In this document: positions 17,359-26,410 of the stretch, one piece after another
How the letters are laid out: every line of letters begins with the position of its first letter
How positions within the stretch are numbered: position 1 is the stretch's first letter
DNA from: Prochlorococcus sp. AG-402-K04
GTDB lineage: Bacteria > Cyanobacteriota > Cyanobacteriia > PCC-6307 > Cyanobiaceae
DNA: 64,000 nt
Assembly (NCBI GenBank): GCA_003216895.1
Contig: QCID01000004.1
Coordinates: 1 to 64,000 of the forward strand
Direction of reading: 5' to 3'
Program-made: the position numbers and the translations under genes
Notes under the pieces: generated by a model
What the model saw: the letters and a program-made list of their open reading frames with translations, nothing else
What the model was told of the DNA's origin: nothing
Databases searched by the model: none

Positions 17359-19650
17359 ATGTTCAAAAGAAACACCAGCTCTAATAAGAAATTAATTGGC
17401 AAAAGTGCATACGCCATTGCTTTAGCGGTTCCTTTTATGAGTCTTTTTGGAGAAACTAAAGCTAATAAAATGCTCGAATTTGAAAATAAATTTATTGTTG
17501 AAAATAAGCATCCAGAAAATTTTCAATTTAATCATAATAAATTTAATTTAAACTTTGCTGATTTTTTGATTTCTGAGGAAGTAAATCAAAAAGATGAAAA
17601 GACTATTGTTGAAGAAGAAAGGGTATTAATATCAGAAATCATTATTGAGGGTCTTGATGATCATCCTGACAAAGAGCGCTTGGAAGTTGTTGTGTATGAT
17701 GCAATGATAATTAGACCTGGTAGTAAAGTTACAAGTGAAGAAGTTAAGAAGGATTTAGATCGAATTTATTCAACAGGTTGGTTCTCTGGTGCAAAAATTG
17801 AATCTTTACAGAGTGCTCTTGGAGTTCAACTTTTGATTAGAATTGAACCTAATCCGATATTAAAAAATATAAGCCTAATTCCAGCTGAAAGAAAACTATC
17901 AAACATAAAATTAAATGAGATTTTTAAGAATGATTATGGAAAAACTTTAAATCTTAATACTTTACAGACAAGAATCAAAGAAATTAAGGCTTGGTACAGT
18001 AATAATGGATACTCATTAGCAAGGATATCTGGCCCAAGTCGTGTAACTAAAGAGGGCAAAGTTGAACTTAATATTCAAGAAGGATATATTGCTGGGATTG
18101 AGATTAATTTTATAGATGAAGATGGAAATACAGAAGATGAAACAGGCAAGTTAATAAAAGGAAAAACAAAGAAATGGGTGATTGAAAGAGAATTAACAAC
18201 TAAAGTTGGAGATGTCTTTAATAGAAATAAATTAGAATCTGATATAAAAAGATTATATTCGACCTCACTCTTTAATGATGTAAAAGTAACTCTTAAACCA
18301 GTAAGTTCGGAACCTGGAAAAATTATTATTTCACTGGGAATAACAGAGCAAAGAACGGGTTCTTTGACTGGAGGCCTTGGTTATAGCGGGGGGCAAGGTG
18401 TCTTTGGACAGATCGGCTTGCAAGAGTCCAATCTGGTAGGTAGATCATGGTCTTCTAATATGAATTTAACATATGGAGAATATGGAGCACTCTTAAATCT
18501 TTCCCTATATGATCCTTGGATTAAAAATGATAAACATAGAACATCTTTTAGAACTTCTTTGTATTTAAGTAGAGAAGTTCCTCAAGAATTTAGAAGTCAA
18601 GATGGAGGAAGTATTCGAGGAGTTACAGATATATATGAAGCACCTAATTCATCAATAAGTTACGATACTAATGAATCCCATAATTTAGATTTAAATAATA
18701 ATAATACTTTAATTAAAACAGGACCATTTGCTAATCTTTCTTCCGCCCAGCTTTCGGCACCAGAGTTTAGTTGGTTTGATTATGAGGGAGACTCTATTGT
18801 TTTAGAGCGAACAGGAGGAGGTTTCTCTTTCGCAAGACCTATAAATGGTGGTCAGCCTTTAAAAAAGGTCCCTTGGAGTGTACTTATTGGTGCTAATTTC
18901 CAGAAAGTTAAGCCAATAAATTATGCAGGAAACAAAAGACCTTACGGTGTAGCATCAACAAATTTTGTAGAAGGTCAAGTTCCTGAGGATGAAGTTATTT
19001 GTGTTGGATATAATTGCTCTACAGAAAACACATTGGTTAGTTTTAAAAGTGCTATTACATACAACAAATTAGATAATTCAAGAAATCCAACTTCTGGAGA
19101 TTATTTAAATATTGGCTCAGAACAATTTATTAGTTTAGGAGAGAATTCACCTACTTTTAATAGAACCAGGGTTAGTTATTCGCGTTTTTACCCTGTGAAT
19201 TGGTTAAAATTTCATAAGGGTTGTCGTCCCAAGCCTGGAGAAAAATTGGATTGCTCTCAAGCGATAGGTTTTCAAGCAAAGGTCGGAACAATTATTGGTG
19301 ATCTCCCTCCTTATGAAGCATTTTGCTTGGGAGGAAGCAGCTCAGTTAGAGGTTGGAATTCATGTGATTTAGGCGTTGCAAGAAATTATGGAGAAGCAAC
19401 AGCAGAATACAGATTCCCTGTTTGGCGTTTAGTGTCTGGATCACTGTTTGTTGACGCAGGATCTGATTTTGGCTCTCAATCAAATGTCCCAGGAAAGCCT
19501 GGGAAAATCCTAGAAAAACCAGGATCTGGTTTTTCTGTTGGACCTGGAGCAGTTATTAATACCCCTGTTGGCCCAATTAGGATAGAGGCGGCGACTCAAG
19601 ATTTCAGTGGTAATTGGCGATATAACATTGGTATTGGTTGGAAATTCTAG
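17359..19650 (+). CDS. bamA: Outer membrane assembly protein BamA/Omp85
   Basis: An outer-membrane beta-barrel insertase. A basic and hydrophobic signal peptide (about 7-30) is followed by an acidic/asparagine-rich spacer, POTRA-type repeats from about residue 90 (ISEIIIEGL, GYSLARISG) and a C-terminal 16-strand barrel domain. The barrel has the lid-loop motif GGSSSVRGWN (VRGY/F equivalent) and a terminal IGIGWKF ending in phenylalanine. The ORF track starts at a TTG three codons upstream; I prefer the ATG here. The stop overlaps the probable lpxC start, placing it at the head of a lipid A operon. Confidence 0.92.
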   Translation: MFKRNTSSNKKLIGKSAYAIALAVPFMSLFGETKANKMLEFENKFIVENKHPENFQFNHNKFNLNFADFLISEEVNQKDEKTIVEEERVLISEIIIEGLDDHPDKERLEVVVYDAMIIRPGSKVTSEEVKKDLDRIYSTGWFSGAKIESLQSALGVQLLIRIEPNPILKNISLIPAERKLSNIKLNEIFKNDYGKTLNLNTLQTRIKEIKAWYSNNGYSLARISGPSRVTKEGKVELNIQEGYIAGIEINFIDEDGNTEDETGKLIKGKTKKWVIERELTTKVGDVFNRNKLESDIKRLYSTSLFNDVKVTLKPVSSEPGKIIISLGITEQRTGSLTGGLGYSGGQGVFGQIGLQESNLVGRSWSSNMNLTYGEYGALLNLSLYDPWIKNDKHRTSFRTSLYLSREVPQEFRSQDGGSIRGVTDIYEAPNSSISYDTNESHNLDLNNNNTLIKTGPFANLSSAQLSAPEFSWFDYEGDSIVLERTGGGFSFARPINGGQPLKKVPWSVLIGANFQKVKPINYAGNKRPYGVASTNFVEGQVPEDEVICVGYNCSTENTLVSFKSAITYNKLDNSRNPTSGDYLNIGSEQFISLGENSPTFNRTRVSYSRFYPVNWLKFHKGCRPKPGEKLDCSQAIGFQAKVGTIIGDLPPYEAFCLGGSSSVRGWNSCDLGVARNYGEATAEYRFPVWRLVSGSLFVDAGSDFGSQSNVPGKPGKILEKPGSGFSVGPGAVINTPVGPIRIEAATQDFSGNWRYNIGIGWKF

Positions 19651-20495
19651 TGTTCTCATTCCCCAATGATTACGAACAAGGTTGGACGCTTCAAAATGAA
19701 ATTAAAAAAGATGGTATTGGATTGCATACAGGTCTTAAATGTACAGTCATAGTCAAGCCAACTGAATTAAAGGGATTTAATATCTCTTTTTCCGAGGAGC
19801 CTAATAAAATTTTTCCTATTGATATTTCGCAAGTAAGGAATACTCCTTTATGTACAACACTTGATCTGCATGGAAAAAAAGTATCTACCGTTGAACATTT
19901 GCTGGCTTCATTAATTGGTGCAGGTTTAACTCACATAAATATAGAAATAAACGGGAGTGAGATCCCTTTACTTGATGGTTCTGCGATTGGTTGGATCGAG
20001 GAAATTCAAAAGGTAGGAATGGTTAATTCCATTACATCTCCTAGACCAAGGCCAGAACTCAAATCTCCAATTTTTGTAAGCAAAGGAGAAAGTGTGATTT
20101 TTGCAAAACCATCAAAAAAATTGAAATTAGTAGGTTTAATTGATTTCCCATATAAGGCAATTGGACAGCAAATGTTTTCTATTGAGCTTTCCCCAAATAA
20201 CTTTGTTAAAGAAATTGCACCTGCACGAACTTTTGGCTTTCTCGATCAGTTAGAAGAATTAAAGAAAGCTGGTCTAATTAAAGGAGGAGCTCTTGAAAAT
20301 GCGTTGGTTTGTAATGGTGATTCTTGGGTGAATCCACCCTTAAGATTTGCAAATGAACCAGTGCGTCATAAATTGCTTGACTTGATTGGAGATTTGGCTT
20401 TTGTTGGATTACCGAAAGCGCAAATTTTTGTTTATAAAGGGTCTCACGCTCTTCATGCTGAATTTGCATCTTCTCTTCAAAAAGTATTAATTTAA
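19650..20495 (+). CDS. lpxC: UDP-3-O-acyl-N-acetylglucosamine deacetylase
   Basis: This zinc amidase carries out the committed step of lipid A synthesis. The zinc and catalytic motifs VEHLLASL, PVRHKLLDLIGDLAF and SHALHAEF are in place, and the N-terminal EIKKDGIGLHTG is typical. The ORF track begins at a TTG inside bamA (19638). A GTG at 19650 overlaps the bamA TAG by one base and gives a more normal N-terminus with translational coupling. Product about 281 residues. Confidence 0.94.
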   Translation: MFSFPNDYEQGWTLQNEIKKDGIGLHTGLKCTVIVKPTELKGFNISFSEEPNKIFPIDISQVRNTPLCTTLDLHGKKVSTVEHLLASLIGAGLTHINIEINGSEIPLLDGSAIGWIEEIQKVGMVNSITSPRPRPELKSPIFVSKGESVIFAKPSKKLKLVGLIDFPYKAIGQQMFSIELSPNNFVKEIAPARTFGFLDQLEELKKAGLIKGGALENALVCNGDSWVNPPLRFANEPVRHKLLDLIGDLAFVGLPKAQIFVYKGSHALHAEFASSLQKVLI

Positions 20496-20507
20496 TTAAA
20501 TCTAATC

Positions 20508-20966
20508 TTGACTGACATTTCTTCTTCCCAACCTCTTGTTTTAAATAGCGAGCAAATAATGGGGCTTTTGCCTCATAGATATCCCTTTGCGCTTGTTGAC
20601 AGAGTAATAGAACATGATCAGGGCAAGAAAGCTGTGGCAATAAAAAATGTCACTCTTAATGAGCCTCAATTTCAAGGCCATTTCCCAGATAGACCCCTAA
20701 TGCCAGGAGTCTTAATAGTAGAAGCAATGGCTCAGGTAGGTGGTTTAATTGTTTCTCAAATGCCTGATCTTCCTAAAGGACTTTTTGTGTTCGCTGGAAT
20801 TGATTCGGTTCGTTTTAGGCGTCCAGTGGTCCCTGGAGATCAATTATTGATATCTTGTGAGTTGATAAGCATCAAAAGAAAGAGATTTGGAAAGGTTAGG
20901 GGAGAAGCAAAAGTCGATGATCAGTTGGTTTGTTCTGGAGATTTGATGTTCTCTCTTGTGGATTGA
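20508..20966 (+). CDS. fabZ: 3-hydroxyacyl-[acyl carrier protein] dehydratase
   Basis: It dehydrates beta-hydroxyacyl-ACP in fatty acid synthesis. The hot-dog fold catalytic pair is H58 in [13 protein letters not shown] and E72 in VEAMAQ, and the N-terminal [14 protein letters not shown] is diagnostic. The start is TTG, 12 bp after lpxC. The lpxC-fabZ-lpxA order is classic and links acyl supply to lipid A. Its end overlaps or abuts lpxA. Confidence 0.96.
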   Translation: MTDISSSQPLVLNSEQIMGLLPHRYPFALVDRVIEHDQGKKAVAIKNVTLNEPQFQGHFPDRPLMPGVLIVEAMAQVGGLIVSQMPDLPKGLFVFAGIDSVRFRRPVVPGDQLLISCELISIKRKRFGKVRGEAKVDDQLVCSGDLMFSLVD

Positions 20967-20970
20967 AGTG

Positions 20971-21822
20971 ATGAGTGAACTTCAATCCTCTAAAAGCTTA
21001 ATTTCAGATAACAAAATAAATATTCATCAATTTGCAGACGTCTCTCCAAAAGCTGAACTTGGAAAAGGCGTAAGTATAGGCTCAGGAGCTGTTATTGGGC
21101 CAGATGTAATTGTTGGTCCTAATACTTGGATAGGACCAAATGTAATTATCGAGGGAAAAGTAAAAATAGGATCAAATAATAAGATTTTCCCAGGAGCATG
21201 TATTGGATTAGAACCTCAAGATTTGAAGTATAGAGGAGACTCTACTGATGTTTTAATTGGAGATAATAATACTTTTAGAGAATGTGTAACTATTAATAGG
21301 GCCACCTTTGAAGGGGAGAAAACTATAGTTGGGAATCAGAATTTGTTAATGGCTTATTCACACTTAGGACATAATTGTGAAATTGGAGACAGCATAGTTA
21401 TAGCTAATAGCGTTCAGATTGCAGGTCACGTTGTTGTTGAAAATAGAGCTGTGATTGGAGGTTGCTTGGGTATACATCAATTTGTTCATATTGGTTATTT
21501 AGCTATGGTTGGAGGCATGACAAGAGTTGATAGAGACGTTCCTCCATACTGTCTGGTAGAAGGTCATCCTGGAAGAATGCGGGGATTGAATAAAGTTGGA
21601 ATAAAAAGGCAAAATATAGATAAAGAGAATAAGGAAGAATATCTACAATTGAAAAGAATTTGGAACTTATTATTTAAATCTGAGTATCTAATTTCTGATG
21701 GTTTAAAAATTGCAAGACAAGAGAATTTATTCCAATCTTCCGCAAGATTATGTTGCTTTATAGAACTCTCTATTGGGAAAGGTAGAAGAGGTTTAATACC
21801 TTCTTTAATGCCAACTAAATAA
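20971..21822 (+). CDS. lpxA: UDP-N-acetylglucosamine acyltransferase
   Basis: It adds the first 3-hydroxyacyl chain to UDP-GlcNAc. Hexapeptide repeats (IGSGAVIGPDVIVGPNTWIGPNVII) forming a left-handed beta-helix fill the first two thirds; the motif GLEPQDLKYRGD and the catalytic-histidine region LMAYSHLGHNCEIGD follow, then a helical C-terminus. The track start (TTG 20956) lies within fabZ. The ATG at 20971, five bases after the fabZ stop, is more likely, with a GTG just before it as alternative. Confidence 0.95.
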   Translation: MSELQSSKSLISDNKINIHQFADVSPKAELGKGVSIGSGAVIGPDVIVGPNTWIGPNVIIEGKVKIGSNNKIFPGACIGLEPQDLKYRGDSTDVLIGDNNTFRECVTINRATFEGEKTIVGNQNLLMAYSHLGHNCEIGDSIVIANSVQIAGHVVVENRAVIGGCLGIHQFVHIGYLAMVGGMTRVDRDVPPYCLVEGHPGRMRGLNKVGIKRQNIDKENKEEYLQLKRIWNLLFKSEYLISDGLKIARQENLFQSSARLCCFIELSIGKGRRGLIPSLMPTK

Positions 21823-21825
21823 ATT

Positions 21826-23001
21826 ATGAAGTTATTAATCAGTACTGGTGAAGTATCTGGAGACTTGCAAGGAAGTTTATTAATAAAGGCTTTAAAGATT
21901 AATGCAGAAAAAAGAAAAATTGCATTAGATATAATTGCTTTAGGCGGTGAAAGGATGAGAAAAGCTGGCGCTCAATTAATATCTAATACTTCTTCAATAG
22001 GGGCAATTGGTTTTTTAGAAGCTCTTCCTTATGTTCTCCCAACTTTAAATGCGCAATCAAAAATTGACAATTACTTAAGCTCTTCTGCACCTGATGCAGT
22101 TGTTTTAATTGACTATATGGGTCCAAATATTCGACTAGGGTTAAAAGTAAAAAAAAAGTTTCCTAATATTCCAATAATTTATTATATTGCGCCTCAAGAA
22201 TGGGCATGGAGATTAGGTGATTCGGGTACAACTGATTTAATTGGTTTTACAGATAAGATATTAGCTATCTTTGAAGAGGAAGCTAAGTTTTATTCAGAGA
22301 AAGGAGGAAATGTAAAATTTGTAGGTCATCCAATGTTGGATTTTTATGGAAATATTCCTACTAGAGAAGAATCATTTAGGGAAATAGGATTAAGCTCTGA
22401 CAAGAAAGTGCTTCTTATTATTCCTGCTTCTCGAAAACAAGAACTTAAATATATTTTACCCACATTGCTAAAAGCGGCAAAGCTTCTTCAGGATAAAGAC
22501 CCTTCTATTACTGTTCTAATACCATCTGGATTAAAAGAGTTTGATGCACTGTTAAATAATTCATTAAAAGAATATGGTGTGTCTGGAAGGATTATTTTGT
22601 CGAATGAAGTTGATGATTTAAAACCATTTTTATTTTCATCTGCTCATCTGGCTTTGGCTAAGTCTGGTACGATAAATATGGAATTAGCTCTAAACTCAGT
22701 ACCACAAATCGTTGGATATAAAGTAAGTAGAGTGACTGCTTTTTTCGCCAGATATTTATTGAGATTTAATGTTAAATATATTTCGCCAGTTAATCTTCTT
22801 TTAAATAAAATGTTAATACCAGAGTTGATACAAGAGGATTTTCAAGCTGAAAAAATTTTTAATGCAGCATTAAAAATCCTTGAAGATAATTCTACAAAAG
22901 AAGATATAATGATTGGTTATGAAAGATTGAAAGATAAATTAGGAAAGCCTGGAGTTACAGATAGAGCATCAAAGTATATTCTGGACTTATTAGTTCAATG
23001 A
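21826..23001 (+). CDS. lpxB: Lipid A disaccharide synthase
   Basis: A GT19 glycosyltransferase that joins UDP-2,3-diacylglucosamine and lipid X. The N-terminus LLISTGEVSGDLQGSLL, the IPIIYYIAPQEWAWR segment, the VGHPMLDFY motif and the LAKSGTINMELAL motif are typical. Length 391 is normal. It starts 3 bases after lpxA, and its stop overlaps the msrA ATG as ATGA. Confidence 0.96.
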   Translation: MKLLISTGEVSGDLQGSLLIKALKINAEKRKIALDIIALGGERMRKAGAQLISNTSSIGAIGFLEALPYVLPTLNAQSKIDNYLSSSAPDAVVLIDYMGPNIRLGLKVKKKFPNIPIIYYIAPQEWAWRLGDSGTTDLIGFTDKILAIFEEEAKFYSEKGGNVKFVGHPMLDFYGNIPTREESFREIGLSSDKKVLLIIPASRKQELKYILPTLLKAAKLLQDKDPSITVLIPSGLKEFDALLNNSLKEYGVSGRIILSNEVDDLKPFLFSSAHLALAKSGTINMELALNSVPQIVGYKVSRVTAFFARYLLRFNVKYISPVNLLLNKMLIPELIQEDFQAEKIFNAALKILEDNSTKEDIMIGYERLKDKLGKPGVTDRASKYILDLLVQ

Positions 23002-23606
23002 TTCTTATGCATAAAACCTTCAAGAGAATAATAGTATTTTCGTTGGTCTTGCAATTATTAATGGCTTGCCCTTTGAAAGTATTTGCCGAATCAGAAGAAG
23101 CTATTTTTGCTGGAGGTTGTTTTTGGTGCCTAGAACATGATCTAGAGAAACTTGATGGAGTAGTTTCGGCAGAAAGCGGATACTCTGGAGGAGAGTTAAT
23201 AAATCCTACATATGAAAATCATAGTGGACATCAAGAGGTTGTGAAGGTTAATTTTGATCCCAATGTTATAAGTTATAAGGATTTACTTCAACAGTATTGG
23301 ATTAATATAGATCCTTTTGATAATAAGGGACAATTTTGTGATAGAGGCGATTCATATAAGCCTGTTATTTTTACATCTAATCAAGAACAAGAGATTGATG
23401 CAAAAGATAGTCAAAAAACTATCTCTATTGAATTAAATATACCTGTAGACCAATTAAAGGTTGATATTGTTAATTCAAAAGCTTTTTGGATAGCAGAGAA
23501 TTATCATCAAGACTTTGCAGCTAAAAATCCCCTTAAGTATAATTTTTATAGAACGAGTTGTGGTAGAGATAATAGATTAAAAAAGGTCTGGGGCGAATAT
23601 AAGTAA
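22998..23606 (+). CDS. msrA: Peptide methionine-S-sulfoxide reductase, exported form
   Basis: It reduces methionine-S-sulfoxide in proteins. The catalytic cysteine is C41 in FAGGCFWCLEHDLEKLDGV, with the family motifs SGYSGG, NPTYEN and GHQEVVKVNFDP. Residues 1-30 form a basic-hydrophobic export signal (RIIVFSLVLQLLMACPLKVFA) with either a VFA cleavage site or a possible LMAC lipobox. It should therefore act outside the cytoplasm. It overlaps lpxB by four bases (ATGA), so it is translated with the lipid A operon. Terminal cysteines (TSCGRD) could be resolving residues. Confidence 0.93.
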   Translation: MILMHKTFKRIIVFSLVLQLLMACPLKVFAESEEAIFAGGCFWCLEHDLEKLDGVVSAESGYSGGELINPTYENHSGHQEVVKVNFDPNVISYKDLLQQYWINIDPFDNKGQFCDRGDSYKPVIFTSNQEQEIDAKDSQKTISIELNIPVDQLKVDIVNSKAFWIAENYHQDFAAKNPLKYNFYRTSCGRDNRLKKVWGEYK

Positions 23607-23621
23607 TTTATTAATCATTTA

Positions 23622-25112
23622 TTAATGCGAGTTGAGACTCAATTCTTTTATCCAATTAACTAACATTCTTACTCCATAGCCAGTTGCTCCCTTTGGATTG
23701 ATATCTCTATCTTTTTCTGTCCAGCATGTACCTGCTATGTCAATATGAGCCCATGGAATGCTTTCTTTCACAAATTCTTTTAAAAATAATGCAGCAGTAA
23801 TTGACCCCCCTTGCCTAGGACCTGTGTTTTGTAAATCTGCAATAGATGATTTAATGCCAGATTTGTATGAATCTTGCATCGGCATCCTCCAAATACCCTC
23901 TCCAGCTTTATCCGCAGCTTTAGTTAACTGTTCAGAGAGCTGATCATTGTCAGTCCATAACCCTGCTATTTCATCTCCTAATGCAATCACGCAAGCTCCA
24001 GTAAGAGTAGCTAGATCTACTATGGCGTCAGGATTAAGTTTGCATGCATAAACCAATGCATCAGCTAACGTTAATCTTCCCTCTGCATCTGTGTTGTTTA
24101 CTTCAATTGTTTTTCCGTTGGAGGCTTTGATGATATCTCCGGGATGCAAGGCAGAGCCATTAATCATATTTTCGCATGCAGCAACAATAAAATGAACTTC
24201 GGTGTTGCTTGGTTTTAATTCTGCGATGGCTCTTGCTGTTCCAAGAACAGAAGCACTTCCTCCCATGTCGTACTTCATCTTTTCAATCTGAGAAGCACCT
24301 ACTTTTAAGTTGTATCCACCAGAGTCAAAAGTTAAGCCTTTACCAATTAGTACGACTTTGTTTGTTGCGGTTTTTGGAGAATATTTTAAGTGTATAAAAT
24401 TTGGCTCTAGATCTGATCCTTTAGCAACTGCTAAGTAAGCTCCCATTCCTTGTTGTTCACACTCTTTTTTGTCAAGAATTTTTAAATCTAAATCATAATC
24501 AGTGGCCAATTTTTTAGCCTCTTTTGCCATTTGATATGGGGTAAGAAAATTGGGTGGGGCTGATACAAGTTCTCTTGCAAATTTAACTCCTTCGCAAATT
24601 GGATGTAATTCAGCAATTGCTGAATTAGTGGTTTTGGTGTCCAAGAAGCCTATTAATTCAACTTCATCTATTGGAGTAGGTTCTTTTGATTCTGATTTAA
24701 ATCTAAAGTCTTTAATGGATGATAATCGAACTGCTTCTCCAACTGCGCATGCAGCGGAGGAAGGGTCAAATGCATCCCAAGGGAAAAATATTCCTAACTT
24801 TCTTTCATAACCGGAAACTTGGCGAGCACCAATTGAAGTTGCCTTACGTAGATCATCAATTCGAAGAGTTTCGGCCTTGCCTAAGCCTACAAAGATTATT
24901 TTTTGTATTTTGCCTTCAACAAGTTCAATAGATAATTTCTGACTTTTCTTGCCTTCGAATTTTGAATCATTAAACCTTTTGCTCAAAAAAGTATCTTTTA
25001 TTATTGTCTTAAATAAATTTATTTGATTTTCGATCGTTCCTTCTAAAATTCCAGCAATAAGTACTGATCCTGACCATTCGTTAATTTTTTTGGAGACTGC
25101 TGAAATTTGCAT
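23622..25112 (-). CDS. pepA: Cytosol (leucyl) aminopeptidase, M17 family
   Basis: A dinuclear metal aminopeptidase that removes N-terminal residues from peptides. The M17 signature NTDAEGRLTLADAL and the metal/catalytic motif IGKGLTFDSGGYNLK are intact, followed by DLATLTGACVIALG. Length 496 is standard. It is convergent with msrA, only 15 bp between stops. Confidence 0.96.
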   Translation of the reverse strand: MQISAVSKKINEWSGSVLIAGILEGTIENQINLFKTIIKDTFLSKRFNDSKFEGKKSQKLSIELVEGKIQKIIFVGLGKAETLRIDDLRKATSIGARQVSGYERKLGIFFPWDAFDPSSAACAVGEAVRLSSIKDFRFKSESKEPTPIDEVELIGFLDTKTTNSAIAELHPICEGVKFARELVSAPPNFLTPYQMAKEAKKLATDYDLDLKILDKKECEQQGMGAYLAVAKGSDLEPNFIHLKYSPKTATNKVVLIGKGLTFDSGGYNLKVGASQIEKMKYDMGGSASVLGTARAIAELKPSNTEVHFIVAACENMINGSALHPGDIIKASNGKTIEVNNTDAEGRLTLADALVYACKLNPDAIVDLATLTGACVIALGDEIAGLWTDNDQLSEQLTKAADKAGEGIWRMPMQDSYKSGIKSSIADLQNTGPRQGGSITAALFLKEFVKESIPWAHIDIAGTCWTEKDRDINPKGATGYGVRMLVNWIKELSLNSH

Positions 25113-25149
25113 TTAATTCTTATGCTTGAATTTATGATAACAATTTTTA

Positions 25150-25749
25150 TCAATTGATTTGAGAAGTAAATGGCGTTGCCCATATTTCCCTTGTCTCTTT
25201 ATTAAAAGGTGGAAGCCAGGCTTGGATAAGGTGTTGTTCTAATTTTCTTCTCTCCTTGGTTTTTATTGGAACATCAAGCCAAAAACGAATGTTTAACTTG
25301 GGTGTCATATTTGCTTTCTGTAAGCTTTCGGAATAACTTGAAAGATAATTTTTACAGTCATGCTCACCTTTCCACCTCTTTTCTGCAGAAATTGTTTCTC
25401 CAATATATAAAATTATATTTTCATCATAATCAATCAGCTTATCCATTACAAAATACACTGCAGGTCCTTCATGCATTGCTTTTGGCAATCTCCAAAAACT
25501 TAAAGGTAAAGGAGTAAGCTCAATTAGTTTGAAAGGTTCACATAACTCTTTCGAACTAGATTCAAATAGTGAAGATTGAGTTAGATATTTATAGCCGTAT
25601 TTAAAAATTGGAGATTGATGAGCAACGATTTTCTCTTGCCATTCCTTAATTACTTTCTTTCCAATAAATTTATCTTGAAGAGGATTTTTTTCTGAAAAAT
25701 ATAAATCATTATTGTTAAATAAATTATATTGCCGATCGTATTTTGTCAT
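25150..25749 (-). CDS. GIY-YIG-like domain protein
   Basis: A 199-residue protein. The segment AVYFVMDKLIDYDENIILYIGETISAEKRWKGEHDCKNYL resembles the GIY-YIG nuclease core, with a diverged YFV for GIY, YIG intact, and a following arginine/lysine-rich helix. A conserved-looking HLIQAWLPPFNKETREIW end could supply the acidic residue and the last core helix. The protein may be a structure-specific nuclease or a nucleic-acid-binding relative; the substrate is unknown. It lies 37 bp upstream of pepA on the same strand. Confidence 0.65.
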   Translation of the reverse strand: MTKYDRQYNLFNNNDLYFSEKNPLQDKFIGKKVIKEWQEKIVAHQSPIFKYGYKYLTQSSLFESSSKELCEPFKLIELTPLPLSFWRLPKAMHEGPAVYFVMDKLIDYDENIILYIGETISAEKRWKGEHDCKNYLSSYSESLQKANMTPKLNIRFWLDVPIKTKERRKLEQHLIQAWLPPFNKETREIWATPFTSQIN

Positions 25750-26066
25750 TTTAAAAAGTTAAAAAGAAAGACAATGTTCAATTAATATTTTTATCATGAT
25801 AAGATAAAGATTTTATATTATTTTGATTGAGAACAGTTTGAGCTTAGCTTGCCAAGCTCAAATAAAAAGTGTTTTTCTTCATTAGTAAGTTTTTATGTAA
25901 CTGGATTAAGAATTATATTTTTTTGGTGGTGTGGCTATTTACACTTCCTAAAAAAATGTTTTTGGGTGGAAATGGTCTAAACTTATTAAAAGATTTCAAT
26001 GATACAATCAATGATAGTCTTTGAACTCAAAATCGACCAATTGATCTATCAACTTTGCTTAAGGAT
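25750..26066. other. Intergenic spacer between divergent genes, with one stem-loop
   Basis: About 310 bp of AT-rich DNA without a credible ORF. It contains a 9-bp perfect inverted repeat at 25837-25862 (TTTGAGCTT / AAGCTCAAA, 8-base loop) and a short palindrome near 25793 (TATCATGATA). It must hold promoters for the GIY-YIG gene and DUF1825 gene; I cannot place them. Confidence 0.5.
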
Positions 26067-26384
26067 ATGAGTTTTTTCGAGTCCGAAATTGTTCAGGAAG
26101 AGGCAAAAAAACTTTTCACTGATTATCAGAATCTGATGCAATTAGGCTCTGATTATGGGAAATTTGATAGAGAAGGGAAAGTTATGTTTATTGATACTAT
26201 GGAGAATTTAATGGAAAGGTATAAAGTTTTTATGAAACGATTTGAACTTTCCGAAGACTTTCAGGCAAAAATGACAGTAGAACAGTTAAAGACTCAGTTG
26301 AGTCAATTCGGGATTACTCCAGATCAAATGTTTGATCAGATGAATAAAACGTTGGTTAGAATGAAATCAGAATTAGATAAATGA
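26067..26384 (+). CDS. DUF1825 family protein
   Basis: A small helical protein of about 105 residues found across cyanobacteria. MSFFESEIVQEEAKKLFTDYQNLMQLGSDYGKFDREGK and the FMKRFELSEDFQAKMTVEQL segment match the family very well. Function is unknown. The ORF track starts at TTG four codons upstream (26055); the family normally begins with MxFFxSEIVQEEA, so the ATG at 26067 is better. It is followed 26 bp later by tyrS on the same strand. Confidence 0.88.
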   Translation: MSFFESEIVQEEAKKLFTDYQNLMQLGSDYGKFDREGKVMFIDTMENLMERYKVFMKRFELSEDFQAKMTVEQLKTQLSQFGITPDQMFDQMNKTLVRMKSELDK

Positions 26385-26410
26385 TTGATAACCTATTTGA
26401 TTTCTAGACT

